11,187 bases of DNA, from positions 19,131 to 30,317 of the forward strand of contig PMZX01000204.1 in assembly GCA_003170035.1 (NCBI GenBank). Direction: 5' to 3'. Shown here in pieces: positions 1 to 9,058 of this stretch (its first letter is position 1; each line of letters starts with the position of its first letter). The translations under genes were made by a program, and so were the position numbers. Below the pieces are notes generated by a model that searched no databases, was not told the DNA's origin, and saw only the letters and a list, made by a program, of their open reading frames with translations. The stretch comes from Myxococcales bacterium. GTDB lineage: Bacteria > Myxococcota_A > Polyangia > Fen-1088.

Positions 1-705
1 GCGGGTCAGCGTCTCGGCGCCCGCGTAGGCCACCACCTGATCGAGCAGCGAAAGCCCGTCGCGCACCGATCCCGCTGCCTCGCGTGCCACCAGTCGCACG
101 GCATCGGGCTCGAACGCGATCCTCTCGTTGCTCAGGATGCGGGTCAGGTGCTCGGCCAGCACCTTGCTGGACAGCAGTTTGAAGTCGTAGCGCTGGCAAC
201 GCGACATGATGGTCGCGGGAATCTTGTGCACCTCGGTCGTGGCGAAGATGAACACCACATGCTCGGGCGGTTCCTCCAGCGTCTTGAGCAGCGCATTGAA
301 AGCGCTCACCGACAGCATGTGGACCTCGTCGATGATGTAGACCTTCTTGCGCGCCTCGGCCGGCAGGTAGCGCACGCCCTCGCGCAAGGTCCGCACGTCG
401 TCCACGCCGGTGTTGGACGCGCCGTCGATCTCTTGCACATCCACCGACTGTCCGCTGGAGATGGACTGGCAGATGGAGCAGGTACCGCAGGGGGTCGCGG
501 TCGGCCCCTGCGCGCAGCACAGCGCCCTGGCCAGGATGCGCGCGGCGCTGGTCTTGCCAATGCCGCGCGCGCCAGTGAAGAGAAACGCGTGGTGCACGCG
601 GCCCAGGTTGATGGCGTTGGTCAGCGTGCGCGCCACATGTTCTTGGCCGAGGAGATCCTCGAACTTCTGTGGCCGGTACTTGCGCGCGAGAACCAGATAC
701 GACAT
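1..705 (-). CDS. dnaX: DNA polymerase III subunit gamma/tau (partial, N-terminal 235 codons)
   Basis: This is the AAA+ clamp-loader subunit of the replicative polymerase, which uses ATP to load the sliding clamp onto primed DNA. The visible protein starts MSYLVLARKYRP. It has a Walker A motif GARGIGKT at residues 45-52, a four-cysteine zinc site at C64, C73, C76 and C79, a Walker B DEVH at 126-129, and the SRC motif at 168-170 with the arginine finger R169. These positions coincide with those I recall for E. coli DnaX, so the start at 705 is well supported. The gene is cut by the left edge after the first part of the AAA+ lid, so the C-terminal oligomerisation and tau regions cannot be judged. 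No convincing Shine-Dalgarno sequence precedes the ATG, and a promoter-like element lies very close to it. It is transcribed divergently from the kinase gene. Confidence 0.97.
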   Translation of the reverse strand, partial: MSYLVLARKYRPQKFEDLLGQEHVARTLTNAINLGRVHHAFLFTGARGIGKTSAARILARALCCAQGPTATPCGTCSICQSISSGQSVDVQEIDGASNTGVDDVRTLREGVRYLPAEARKKVYIIDEVHMLSVSAFNALLKTLEEPPEHVVFIFATTEVHKIPATIMSRCQRYDFKLLSSKVLAEHLTRILSNERIAFEPDAVRLVAREAAGSVRDGLSLLDQVVAYAGAETLTR

Positions 706-711
706 GCACGC

Positions 712-740
712 ATATTCTGGACACAACCGGCGACAGTCAA
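712..740 (-). promoter_or_regulatory. Putative sigma-70 promoter of dnaX, possibly leaderless
   Basis: On the minus strand a -35 element TTGACT (740-735) is followed by a 17-bp spacer and GAATAT (717-712) as a -10 element. Only six bases separate this from the dnaX ATG at 705-703. A normal transcription start would therefore fall on or next to the A of the ATG. The -35 matches consensus at 5 of 6 positions and the -10 at 3 of 6. This is inferred from sequence alone. Confidence 0.4.
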
Positions 741-743
741 CAG

Positions 744-772
744 GCGAACGTCGACCCTACGATGCGAACCTC
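744..772. repeat. Short direct repeat between the divergent promoters
   Basis: GCGAACGTC (744-752) recurs as GCGAACCTC (764-772), offset by exactly 20 bp, close to two helical turns. The pair sits between the putative -35 boxes of dnaX and the kinase gene, where a dimeric regulator could bind. At nine bases with one mismatch, it could be chance in GC-rich DNA. Confidence 0.3.
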
Positions 773-775
773 CGT

Positions 776-804
776 TTGACGCGAGTTGGCCCAGGGTCTA
801 CGCT
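776..804 (+). promoter_or_regulatory. Putative sigma-70 promoter of the kinase gene
   Basis: TTGACG (776-781, five of six consensus bases) is separated by 17 bp from TACGCT (799-804, three of six). Transcription would start near 811 and give an untranslated leader of about 130 bases. The leader includes a run of seven T (821-827) and a short reading frame that overlaps the kinase start. A second TTGAC at 836-840 has no acceptable -10 partner. Confidence 0.4.
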
Positions 805-941
805 AGGGGGGCCGCCATCCTTTTTTTGTGCAGCCTTGACTTCGCAGGACTATGGCAAGCTGACGCGCGTGACTACACGGGAACCCAGTCTGGCGAATAT
901 GAGCACCCTCCCAGGGTTCCCATCGCAGGAGAAGATCTGCC

Positions 942-2354
942 GTGCCGGCTGAGCCTCGCATCGACGTGCTGGTTGGCACCGTGCTCGAGGGCGCGTACCG
1001 CATCACGCGCCTCATCGGCCAAGGCGGCATGGGCGCGGTCTACGAGGCCGTGCAGCTTCGCCTCAACAAGCGCGTGGCCATCAAGCTGATGGCGCGTGAC
1101 CTGGCCGCCAACCACCAGGCCCTGGCGCGCTTCCACCGCGAGGCCGAGATCACCTCACACCTCGGGCACCCACATCTGGTGACCGTCGTGGATTTCGGCC
1201 AGGCCGAATCCGGCGAGCCCTACATGGTGATGGAGTATCTCGAAGGCGAGGATCTCGACCACCGCCTGCGCCGAGTGGGTCGCATGCCCATCGACGCAGT
1301 GGTCCCCGTGGTCAGGCAGGTCGCCTCCGCGTTGAATGCCGCCCACGACCAAGGCGTCGTCCACCGCGATCTCAAACCCGGGAACATCTTTCTGGTGCAG
1401 ATCCCGGGCGAGCCGGATTTCGTCAAGGTGCTCGACTTCGGTGTTTCGAAAATGATGGCGGCGCGCACGCGGCTGACCAATGTGAGGTCTACCCTGGGAA
1501 CGCCGGTCTACATGTCGCCCGAACAGGCCGCCGGCATAGTCGACGAGATCGATCACCGCGTTGACCAGTGGGCGCTGGCCTGCATCGCCTGGGAGATGCT
1601 GCTGGGTCGCCCCCCCTTCGTAGCCGACGACGTGACAGCGCTTCTGTTCCAGATCGTCAAGATGGACCCGCAGCCGCTGGCCCCGCGCGTGCCGGGCCTG
1701 CCGCCGGATGTGGAGACCGAGCTGCGACGCGCGCTGAACAAGCGACCGGCGGATCGTTTTCCGACCATTCGATCGTTTTCCCGCGCCTTCGCTACTGCCG
1801 CATTCGGCCAGCCCGCCGACCTGACGCCGGCGCCGTTTCTGGTATCGTCCGTTTCGCCGGCCAGCGTGATCATCGAGCATAGCGAGGCGCAAGTTCCGGC
1901 GACACCTGCCACTCCTCTTGCTACCCGAACGCCGCCGGACGAGCACGCGCCCCAAGCCGCTCCGCCACCGGTCGGCCACGCCACGGTTGCGTTGCGACGA
2001 TGGAGAAGAATCAAGCCGGTTCATGTCATGGTCGCGACCGCTGCCCTGCTCTTGCTGCTCGGGGCGTTCCTGCTCTTCCGTTCGAGCCCCGTGCCAAAAC
2101 CGGCGAGCACGAATGCCAGCAACCCGGTCAGCGCACCGGGGAGCACCCCGCCGATCCAACCGCCGCCGGCACCTCCGACGGTTAACCCGGAACCCTCGCA
2201 GGTCCAACCAGCCTTGGTCAAACCCGAGCCCCCGCGCACGAAGCCTCACAAGTCCGCGAAGCCCGCCTTGCCCGCGGGCCAAAAGAGAGCCAAGCGACCA
2301 GCCACGTCATCCCCAGGGCCCAAGGCCAAGCGGCACCTGATCAACGAACTATGA
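942..2354 (+). CDS. Transmembrane serine/threonine protein kinase (Hanks type, PknB-like)
   Basis: A 470-residue kinase that phosphorylates Ser/Thr on cytoplasmic proteins. All key motifs are intact: the glycine loop GQGGMG (26-31), ATP-binding K48, partner E67, catalytic loop HRDLKPGN (141-148, D143 and N148), DFG (165-167), and activation segment with GTPVYMSPEQ (186-195). It is an RD-type kinase, and T184 and T187 are likely autophosphorylation sites. The kinase domain ends near residue 285. A Pro/Ala-rich juxtamembrane linker follows, then one membrane helix (about 360-379). The last roughly 90 residues are rich in Pro and Lys/Arg and should lie outside the inner membrane; no PASTA or other sensor domain is recognisable there. 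The GTG start is chosen because AGGAG (927-931) lies ten bases upstream and the frame begins shortly before the kinase fold. The TPR/PEGA gene lies 94 bp downstream. Confidence 0.95.
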   Translation: MPAEPRIDVLVGTVLEGAYRITRLIGQGGMGAVYEAVQLRLNKRVAIKLMARDLAANHQALARFHREAEITSHLGHPHLVTVVDFGQAESGEPYMVMEYLEGEDLDHRLRRVGRMPIDAVVPVVRQVASALNAAHDQGVVHRDLKPGNIFLVQIPGEPDFVKVLDFGVSKMMAARTRLTNVRSTLGTPVYMSPEQAAGIVDEIDHRVDQWALACIAWEMLLGRPPFVADDVTALLFQIVKMDPQPLAPRVPGLPPDVETELRRALNKRPADRFPTIRSFSRAFATAAFGQPADLTPAPFLVSSVSPASVIIEHSEAQVPATPATPLATRTPPDEHAPQAAPPPVGHATVALRRWRRIKPVHVMVATAALLLLLGAFLLFRSSPVPKPASTNASNPVSAPGSTPPIQPPPAPPTVNPEPSQVQPALVKPEPPRTKPHKSAKPALPAGQKRAKRPATSSPGPKAKRHLINEL

Positions 2355-2378
2355 CCCTGTGAGGGGCTCCGAGCGCGC

Positions 2379-2434
2379 GTTTCATCCCTAAAGGCGCCGT
2401 ACTGTGCTGCCGAGATCTGTTTCATACCTAATGG
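2379..2434. repeat. Two 16-bp direct repeats 40 bp apart upstream of the PEGA gene
   Basis: GTTTCATCCCTAAAGG (2379-2394) and GTTTCATACCTAATGG (2419-2434) match at 14 of 16 positions and are offset by exactly 40 bp, near four helical turns. They fill most of the 94-bp gap between the kinase and PEGA genes, and the second ends 14 bases before the PEGA start codon. They are AT-richer than the surroundings. The layout suggests an operator for a cooperative regulator, or paired promoter elements. The regulator is unknown. Confidence 0.6.
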
Positions 2435-2448
2435 GGTGATGCTGCATC

Positions 2449-3435
2449 ATGTGGACGAGCGCCCTCATCCTTCTCACGATCATTGCTCAGGGTTCGCCGC
2501 CAGCCGCCGACCCCCAGGCCAAGGCCCAGGCGCAGGGCCTGCTGACCGCGGGCTCGGCCCTGTACGAGAAGGGTGACTACGCGGGTGCGCTGGAGAAGTT
2601 CAACGCGGCCTACGCCGCCTTCCCATCGCCCAAGTTGATGTTCAACATCGGCCAGGCCGATCGCGATCTCAGCCGGCCTGTCGAGGCTCTGGAAGCCTTT
2701 GAGAAATTCCTGGCCGGCGCCACCGATGCGTCGCCCGAGACGATCACTGATGCGCGCAAGTCGGTGGCCGAACTGCAGGAAAAGCTGGGACGGATCCGTG
2801 TCGAGTGCGAGACCACGGGCGCGGAGGTGAACCTCGACGGCAAGAGCGTGGGCCTGACACCGCTGCCTGATCTCATCTGGGCTACGCCAGGCCGCCACCA
2901 GATCACGGCCAGTCATCCAAGCACGACCCCAGTCCTTGAATACGTAGACGTGACGGCCGGCTCGGTGGGAACGGTAACCCTGCGGCTCTGGCCCGTGGCG
3001 ATTCCTGTGGCCGCCGAGCCGGTCCCGGAGCCCGAGACAGCGCCCCCGCCGGAATCCCCGAACCTCGACCTGGGCACCAACCCAGCGCCCAGCGACGCCA
3101 GCCGAGGCTGGTGGCTGGGCCGGAAATGGACCTGGGTCGCTGCCGGTTCGACGCTGCTGTTGGCCGCGGGCGCCATCACCGCTGGCCTGGCGATGCAGTC
3201 CCGCTTCGACAGTCTGGATAAGTCATGCGGCGAGGGCGCCCCAGGCCGCCCTGGCTGTAGCGAGAGTGACATCAGCTCGGTTCATTCGCGCGAGATCATG
3301 GCCAACGTGTTTTGGGGCCTGGCCGGCGCCGCCGCGGTGACCACCGGCGTGCTGTTCTACCTGGAGGGTCGAGCCGTCAGGGTGTCGCCGGTCGCGGGGA
3401 GCACGACAGGCTTCGTCGCAGCGGTGAGGTACTAG
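2449..3435 (+). CDS. TPR and PEGA domain membrane protein
   Basis: A 328-residue envelope protein of unknown specific function. It starts with a short hydrophobic signal (about 1-15). Next is a helical TPR-like region (about 24-112) with a GDYAGALEKFNAAY repeat signature and a second copy beginning KLMFNIGQ. A PEGA-type beta domain follows (about 114-180, containing LDGKSVGLTPL). After a Pro/Glu-rich linker (about 185-222) come two hydrophobic helices (about 229-249 and 286-305). The loop between the helices has two cysteines, C260 and C270, which could form a disulphide if periplasmic. TPR regions bind proteins, and PEGA domains are typically extracytoplasmic. A GGGGTGA stretch upstream of the ATG serves as ribosome-binding site. 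The downstream lipoprotein gene begins 2 bp after the stop, so the two are probably co-translated. Domain assignments rest on pattern recognition, not a profile search. Confidence 0.85.
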   Translation: MWTSALILLTIIAQGSPPAADPQAKAQAQGLLTAGSALYEKGDYAGALEKFNAAYAAFPSPKLMFNIGQADRDLSRPVEALEAFEKFLAGATDASPETITDARKSVAELQEKLGRIRVECETTGAEVNLDGKSVGLTPLPDLIWATPGRHQITASHPSTTPVLEYVDVTAGSVGTVTLRLWPVAIPVAAEPVPEPETAPPPESPNLDLGTNPAPSDASRGWWLGRKWTWVAAGSTLLLAAGAITAGLAMQSRFDSLDKSCGEGAPGRPGCSESDISSVHSREIMANVFWGLAGAAAVTTGVLFYLEGRAVRVSPVAGSTTGFVAAVRY

Positions 3436-3437
3436 TC

Positions 3438-5351
3438 TTGAACGCGTCTGCCTTCTCGACGGTACGCCTCGGCATTCCCGGCCTCTGTGTGATCGCCGCG
3501 CTGACCGCGGCCTGCTCCTTCGAAGCCAGCAGACTGCGACGCCTCGGCCCTCATGATGGAGCCGTCGAAGACGCGGCCCTACCCGATCTTGGCGCCTCTG
3601 ATAGCAACGGCGACACCGCCATCCCTTCTGACGCTCCCACCGCCACGGACGGCAGCGATACGCCCACGGCAACAGGGGGGGTCGGCGGAGGCGACGGCCC
3701 GACTGATACCGGCGCAGCCGGCGACGGACCCATCTCGACGGGCGGCGCAGGGGGCGCTGGCGGCTCCGGCGGAACCGGCGGTTCGATGGTGCCTGACGGG
3801 GCCGTGGAGCCTCCGGACACCGCCACGGACGGCGGCGATACGCCCACGGCAACCGGTGGTGTTGGCGGAGACGACGGCCCGACTGATACCGGAGAAGCCA
3901 CCGACGGGTCCATCTCGACGGGTGGCACAGGAGGCGCTGGCGGCTCCGGCGGAACCGGCGGTTCGATAGTAACTGACGCTGACCTGGAAGCTCCGGGCAC
4001 GACAGATACGGCGAATGACGTCGTTGGAGAAGCACCGAACGCGAGTTGTGGCGATTCCGGGGCCGCATGTTCGGACGGGGGCACCTGCGTTTCGGGCTCC
4101 TGTTTGTCGCCCGCGAGTCTCTCGGCGTCGACCTTGAGCACCAGTTTCGGCTCGGTCCTGGTCGGTCAGTCGAGCAACGTGGCGACCTTCAGCATCAAGA
4201 ACAGCGGCCAACAAACCAGTGGGGCCATCACCGTCACATCGAACAAGACTGACTTTGCGGTCCAGACCGGGATTGCCGGTGACTGCGTATCTGGCACGAC
4301 TGTCCTGGCCGCAAGCGCGTCCTGCGCAGTACGCGTTGTCTTCGCGCCCAAGACGGCAGGGCTAGCTTCGGCCCTCGTCGCCTTCTCGGCCACGCCGGGT
4401 GGCAGCGCGGCTGTCGCCATGTCCGGCACCGGCACCTGCCCCACCGACCAACTCGGCGACACAACGGGAACCTGCGTTCCGATGGCCGGGGTCACCTGGA
4501 CGCTGCGGGGAACGTCGCAAGCCTGGAATTCGGTGGCGTCGTCAGCGGACGGCACGAAACTGGTGGCCGTAGTCAATGGCGGCAACATCTACACATCAGC
4601 GAACAGCGGGGTGACGTGGACGCCGCAGGGTGCGGCGCGGAACTGGATCTCCGTGGCATCGTCGGCGGACGGGACCAAGCTGGTGGCCGCGGTCGCCAAT
4701 GGCTACATCTACACCTCGGTGGACTCCGGGGTTACGTGGACGCCACAGCCACAGAGCACGTCTCAGAGTTGGTATGCGGTAGCTTCGTCGGCGAACGGAA
4801 CGATGCTGGTGGCGCAGGTCAGGAATAGCTACACGTACACGTCAGCGGATTCCGGGGCGACGTGGTTCCGACGTGGCACGTCCCAGCCCTGGACGTGCGT
4901 GGCCTCGTCGGCTGACGGGACCAAGCTGGCGGCTAGCACCTGGGGCGGCACCATCTACACGTCAGTGGACTCCGGGGTGACGTGGACGCCACAGCCACAG
5001 AGCACGGTGCAAAACTGGAATTCCGTGGCATCATCGACGGACGGGACAAAGCTGGTGGCCGCGAGCGGTACCCCTGGCACCATCTACACCTCGGCGGACT
5101 CTGGGGCGACGTGGACGTCGCGGGGAGCGTCGCAGACTTGGAGAGCGGTGACGTCATCGGCAAATGGGAGAGATATCGTGGCAGCGGCCTCGGGTGGCAC
5201 CCTCTACACTTCGACAGACTTTGGTGCGACATGGAAGCCGCGGGATGCGGCGCGGAGCTGGATTTCCGTGGCATCATCGGCGGACGGGACGAAACTGGTT
5301 GCGGTAGTCAACAACGGCTACATCTACACGTCGAGCGGTCCGGTGCCCTGA
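3438..5351 (+). CDS. Lipoprotein with ASH-like domain and seven-bladed repeat propeller
   Basis: A 637-residue predicted surface lipoprotein; its ligand or substrate is unknown. The TTG start is chosen because GGTGAGG (3423-3429) lies eight bases upstream, it sits 2 bp after the PEGA gene stop, and it begins a good signal peptide (1-25) ending in LTAAC, with C26 as lipidation site and Ser next, which favours the outer membrane. The mature part has a Gly/Thr/Asp-rich linker with a 60-residue duplication (about 68-180), a cysteine cluster (C204, C211, C217, C222), and an immunoglobulin-like ASH/choice-of-anchor-D domain (about 226-333). From about 350 to the end are seven blades of 40-42 residues with the pattern W-x-S-V-A-S-S-A-D-G-T-K and IYTSxDSGxTWTP, resembling BNR/sialidase-type propellers. 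No catalytic residues of sialidases are apparent, so a binding or scaffold role is more likely. A further-upstream ATG in the same frame (3312) would overlap the PEGA gene and bury the signal peptide. Confidence 0.8.
   Translation: MNASAFSTVRLGIPGLCVIAALTAACSFEASRLRRLGPHDGAVEDAALPDLGASDSNGDTAIPSDAPTATDGSDTPTATGGVGGGDGPTDTGAAGDGPISTGGAGGAGGSGGTGGSMVPDGAVEPPDTATDGGDTPTATGGVGGDDGPTDTGEATDGSISTGGTGGAGGSGGTGGSIVTDADLEAPGTTDTANDVVGEAPNASCGDSGAACSDGGTCVSGSCLSPASLSASTLSTSFGSVLVGQSSNVATFSIKNSGQQTSGAITVTSNKTDFAVQTGIAGDCVSGTTVLAASASCAVRVVFAPKTAGLASALVAFSATPGGSAAVAMSGTGTCPTDQLGDTTGTCVPMAGVTWTLRGTSQAWNSVASSADGTKLVAVVNGGNIYTSANSGVTWTPQGAARNWISVASSADGTKLVAAVANGYIYTSVDSGVTWTPQPQSTSQSWYAVASSANGTMLVAQVRNSYTYTSADSGATWFRRGTSQPWTCVASSADGTKLAASTWGGTIYTSVDSGVTWTPQPQSTVQNWNSVASSTDGTKLVAASGTPGTIYTSADSGATWTSRGASQTWRAVTSSANGRDIVAAASGGTLYTSTDFGATWKPRDAARSWISVASSADGTKLVAVVNNGYIYTSSGPVP
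3639..3978 (+). repeat. 180-bp tandem duplication inside the lipoprotein gene
   Basis: Bases 3639-3798 and 3819-3978 are near-identical copies offset by exactly 180 bp (60 codons), each encoding a Gly/Thr/Asp-rich segment containing TPTATGG and GGAGGSGGTGGS (first copy; the second starts GGTGG). The DNA remains highly similar, which suggests a fairly recent in-frame duplication, and the copies are a likely site of length variation. Confidence 0.85.
4489..5342 (+). repeat. Seven propeller-blade repeats, about 120-126 bp each
   Basis: The first Trp codon of each blade lies at 4524, 4644, 4770, 4890, 5016, 5139 and 5259, giving periods of 120, 126, 120, 126, 123 and 120 bp. Blades 2 and 4 share the longer PQPQS linker, so blades 2-3 and 4-5 form a two-blade unit repeated at 246 bp. 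A lone GVTWTLRG strand precedes blade 1, and blade 7 lacks its last strand. This is the arrangement expected when the N-terminal strand closes a propeller ring. Confidence 0.85.
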
Positions 5352-5384
5352 CCTAGGCGACACCGAACGACCGGGAGCCCGAGC

Positions 5385-5409
5385 GTGGGACCCAGCGAAC
5401 CTGGGCCAC
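5385..5409 (+). terminator. Hairpin after the lipoprotein gene, possible weak terminator
   Basis: GTGG and CCCAG (5385-5388, 5391-5395) can pair with CTGGG and CCAC (5401-5405, 5406-5409), giving a nine-pair stem with a two-base bulge and a five-base loop. It lies 34 bases after the stop. The following sequence is pyrimidine-rich but has no clear T run, so termination here is uncertain. Confidence 0.35.
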
Positions 5410-5419
5410 GGATTCCCTT

Positions 5420-5448
5420 CTTGTCCCGCTAGGCGGCGTGCCTATTCT
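5420..5448 (+). promoter_or_regulatory. clpB: Putative heat-shock (sigma-32-type) promoter of clpB
   Basis: CTTG (5420-5423) is followed by 17 bp and CCTATTCT (5441-5448). This fits the CTTG-N17-CYTAT pattern described for sigma-32 promoters in several proteobacteria. Transcription would start near 5455, just before the AGGGA ribosome-binding site (5456-5460). The same bases read as sigma-70 give TTGTCC-N16-TATTCT, so the sigma factor is not settled. Confidence 0.45.
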
Positions 5449-5467
5449 GTGGTCTAGGGAAAGAGCC

Positions 5468-8065
<2,598 letters not shown>

Positions 8066-8073
8066 TGGGATCG

Positions 8074-8994
8074 ATGAAGGACCTCTACAAAATCCTGGGC
8101 GTTTCCGAGGACGCGGGCGAGGACGCGATCAAGAAGGCGTACCGCAAGCTGGCCAAGGAGAACCACCCGGACGCCACCGGAGGGGACAAGAAGAAGACCG
8201 AACGCTTCAAGGAGATCAGCGAGGCCTACACGGTTCTCTCCGACCAGCAGAAACGACGCGAGTACGACCGCCTGCGGACTGCGCCCGTGGGCGCGGACGG
8301 CATGCCCGAGGGCTTCGACCCAGATGCATTCGCGCAGGTCTTCGGCGGGGGCGGCGGCCCGCACGTGGGCGGCTTCGGTGATCTCGGCGATATGTTCGCC
8401 AATCTGTTCGGAAACGCCGGGTCGTTCAGCCGGGGTCGGGGCCGCACCCGGGTGCAGACGCGGGGTGCGGACATGGTGGGCACGCTCGAGGTCACATTCA
8501 AGGACGCTGCCCTCGGTGGACGGCAGACCCTTCGCTCGGGAAGTGGAAAACCGGTGAACGTCAACATCCCGGCGGGCGTCGAGACCGGGGCTCGCCTGCG
8601 CGTGCCGGGCCAGGGGGCTCCCGCGCCGAGGTCAGGCCAGTCCGGTGATCTCTACCTGGATATCGTGGTGCAACCCGATGCCCACCTGCGCCGCAACGGG
8701 GACGACGTCGAGCTGGCGCTGCCTCTCACGCTGGGTGAGGCCGTGCTCGGCACGCAGATCGATGTTCCTACACTGGATGGGACGGTCAGGCTGACTGTCC
8801 CACCGGGTACGTCCAGCGGTGCCAAGCTGCGCCTGCGCGGCAAGGGAATCAAGCGGCCCGAGGGTGGCCGTGGCGACCAGCTTTGCCGGGTGGAGGTCGT
8901 CGTCCCGCGTCTCAAACCTGATGACGTGGAGTCTCGCCGCCTGGTCGAGGAACTGGAGAATCGAACCAGGCCCCCGAAAGTCCGAGGCTTCTGA
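8074..8994 (+). CDS. Class II J-domain co-chaperone, CbpA-like (no zinc finger)
   Basis: A 306-residue Hsp40 that would stimulate the ATPase of an Hsp70 and deliver clients to it. The J domain (about 2-67) carries the essential HPD at 31-33. A Gly/Phe-rich stretch follows (about 73-124), then two C-terminal beta domains (about 130-210 and 215-290), including the segment VPPGTSSGAKLRLRGKG. The four CxxCxGxG zinc repeats of true DnaJ are absent, so it belongs to the CbpA/DnaJB type. The start is taken at ATG 8074, which gives the standard MKDLYKILGV beginning. A GTG at 8065 in the same frame overlaps the clpB stop (TAGTG) and is a real alternative that would add three residues. The ribosome-binding site is weak either way, so translation is probably coupled to clpB. 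No dnaK or grpE is in the window. Confidence 0.95.
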   Translation: MKDLYKILGVSEDAGEDAIKKAYRKLAKENHPDATGGDKKKTERFKEISEAYTVLSDQQKRREYDRLRTAPVGADGMPEGFDPDAFAQVFGGGGGPHVGGFGDLGDMFANLFGNAGSFSRGRGRTRVQTRGADMVGTLEVTFKDAALGGRQTLRSGSGKPVNVNIPAGVETGARLRVPGQGAPAPRSGQSGDLYLDIVVQPDAHLRRNGDDVELALPLTLGEAVLGTQIDVPTLDGTVRLTVPPGTSSGAKLRLRGKGIKRPEGGRGDQLCRVEVVVPRLKPDDVESRRLVEELENRTRPPKVRGF

Positions 8995-9058
8995 TGCAAC
9001 CTGACATCTACACAATGAACACGGCTGACTGCAGCGACGATTTTTCGCCGTCCGCGTA

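Noticed and set aside
811..827. G/C-rich stretch followed by seven T as an intrinsic terminator
   Set aside because: Only two short GG/CC pairings with a tiny loop are possible, too weak for a terminator, and it would sit at the start of the kinase transcript.
148..1089. Long plus-strand open frame (313 codons) opposite dnaX and into the kinase gene
   Set aside because: It is antisense to a clearly recognisable dnaX and overlaps the kinase in another frame. It shows no domain and is an expected GC-rich shadow.
1155..2282. 375-codon minus-strand frame inside the kinase gene
   Set aside because: The opposite strand encodes a kinase with every catalytic motif. This frame is Arg/Gly-rich with no recognisable fold.
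3551..4141. Minus-strand 196-codon Pro/Val-rich repeat protein
   Set aside because: It is the reverse reading of the Gly/Thr-rich linker; its repeats are explained by the 180-bp duplication on the coding strand.
4489..5351. Propeller as an active sialidase or other glycosidase
   Set aside because: The SxDxGxTW-like pattern is shared by many binding propellers, and I see no arginine triad or catalytic Tyr/Glu/Asp set among the near-identical blades.
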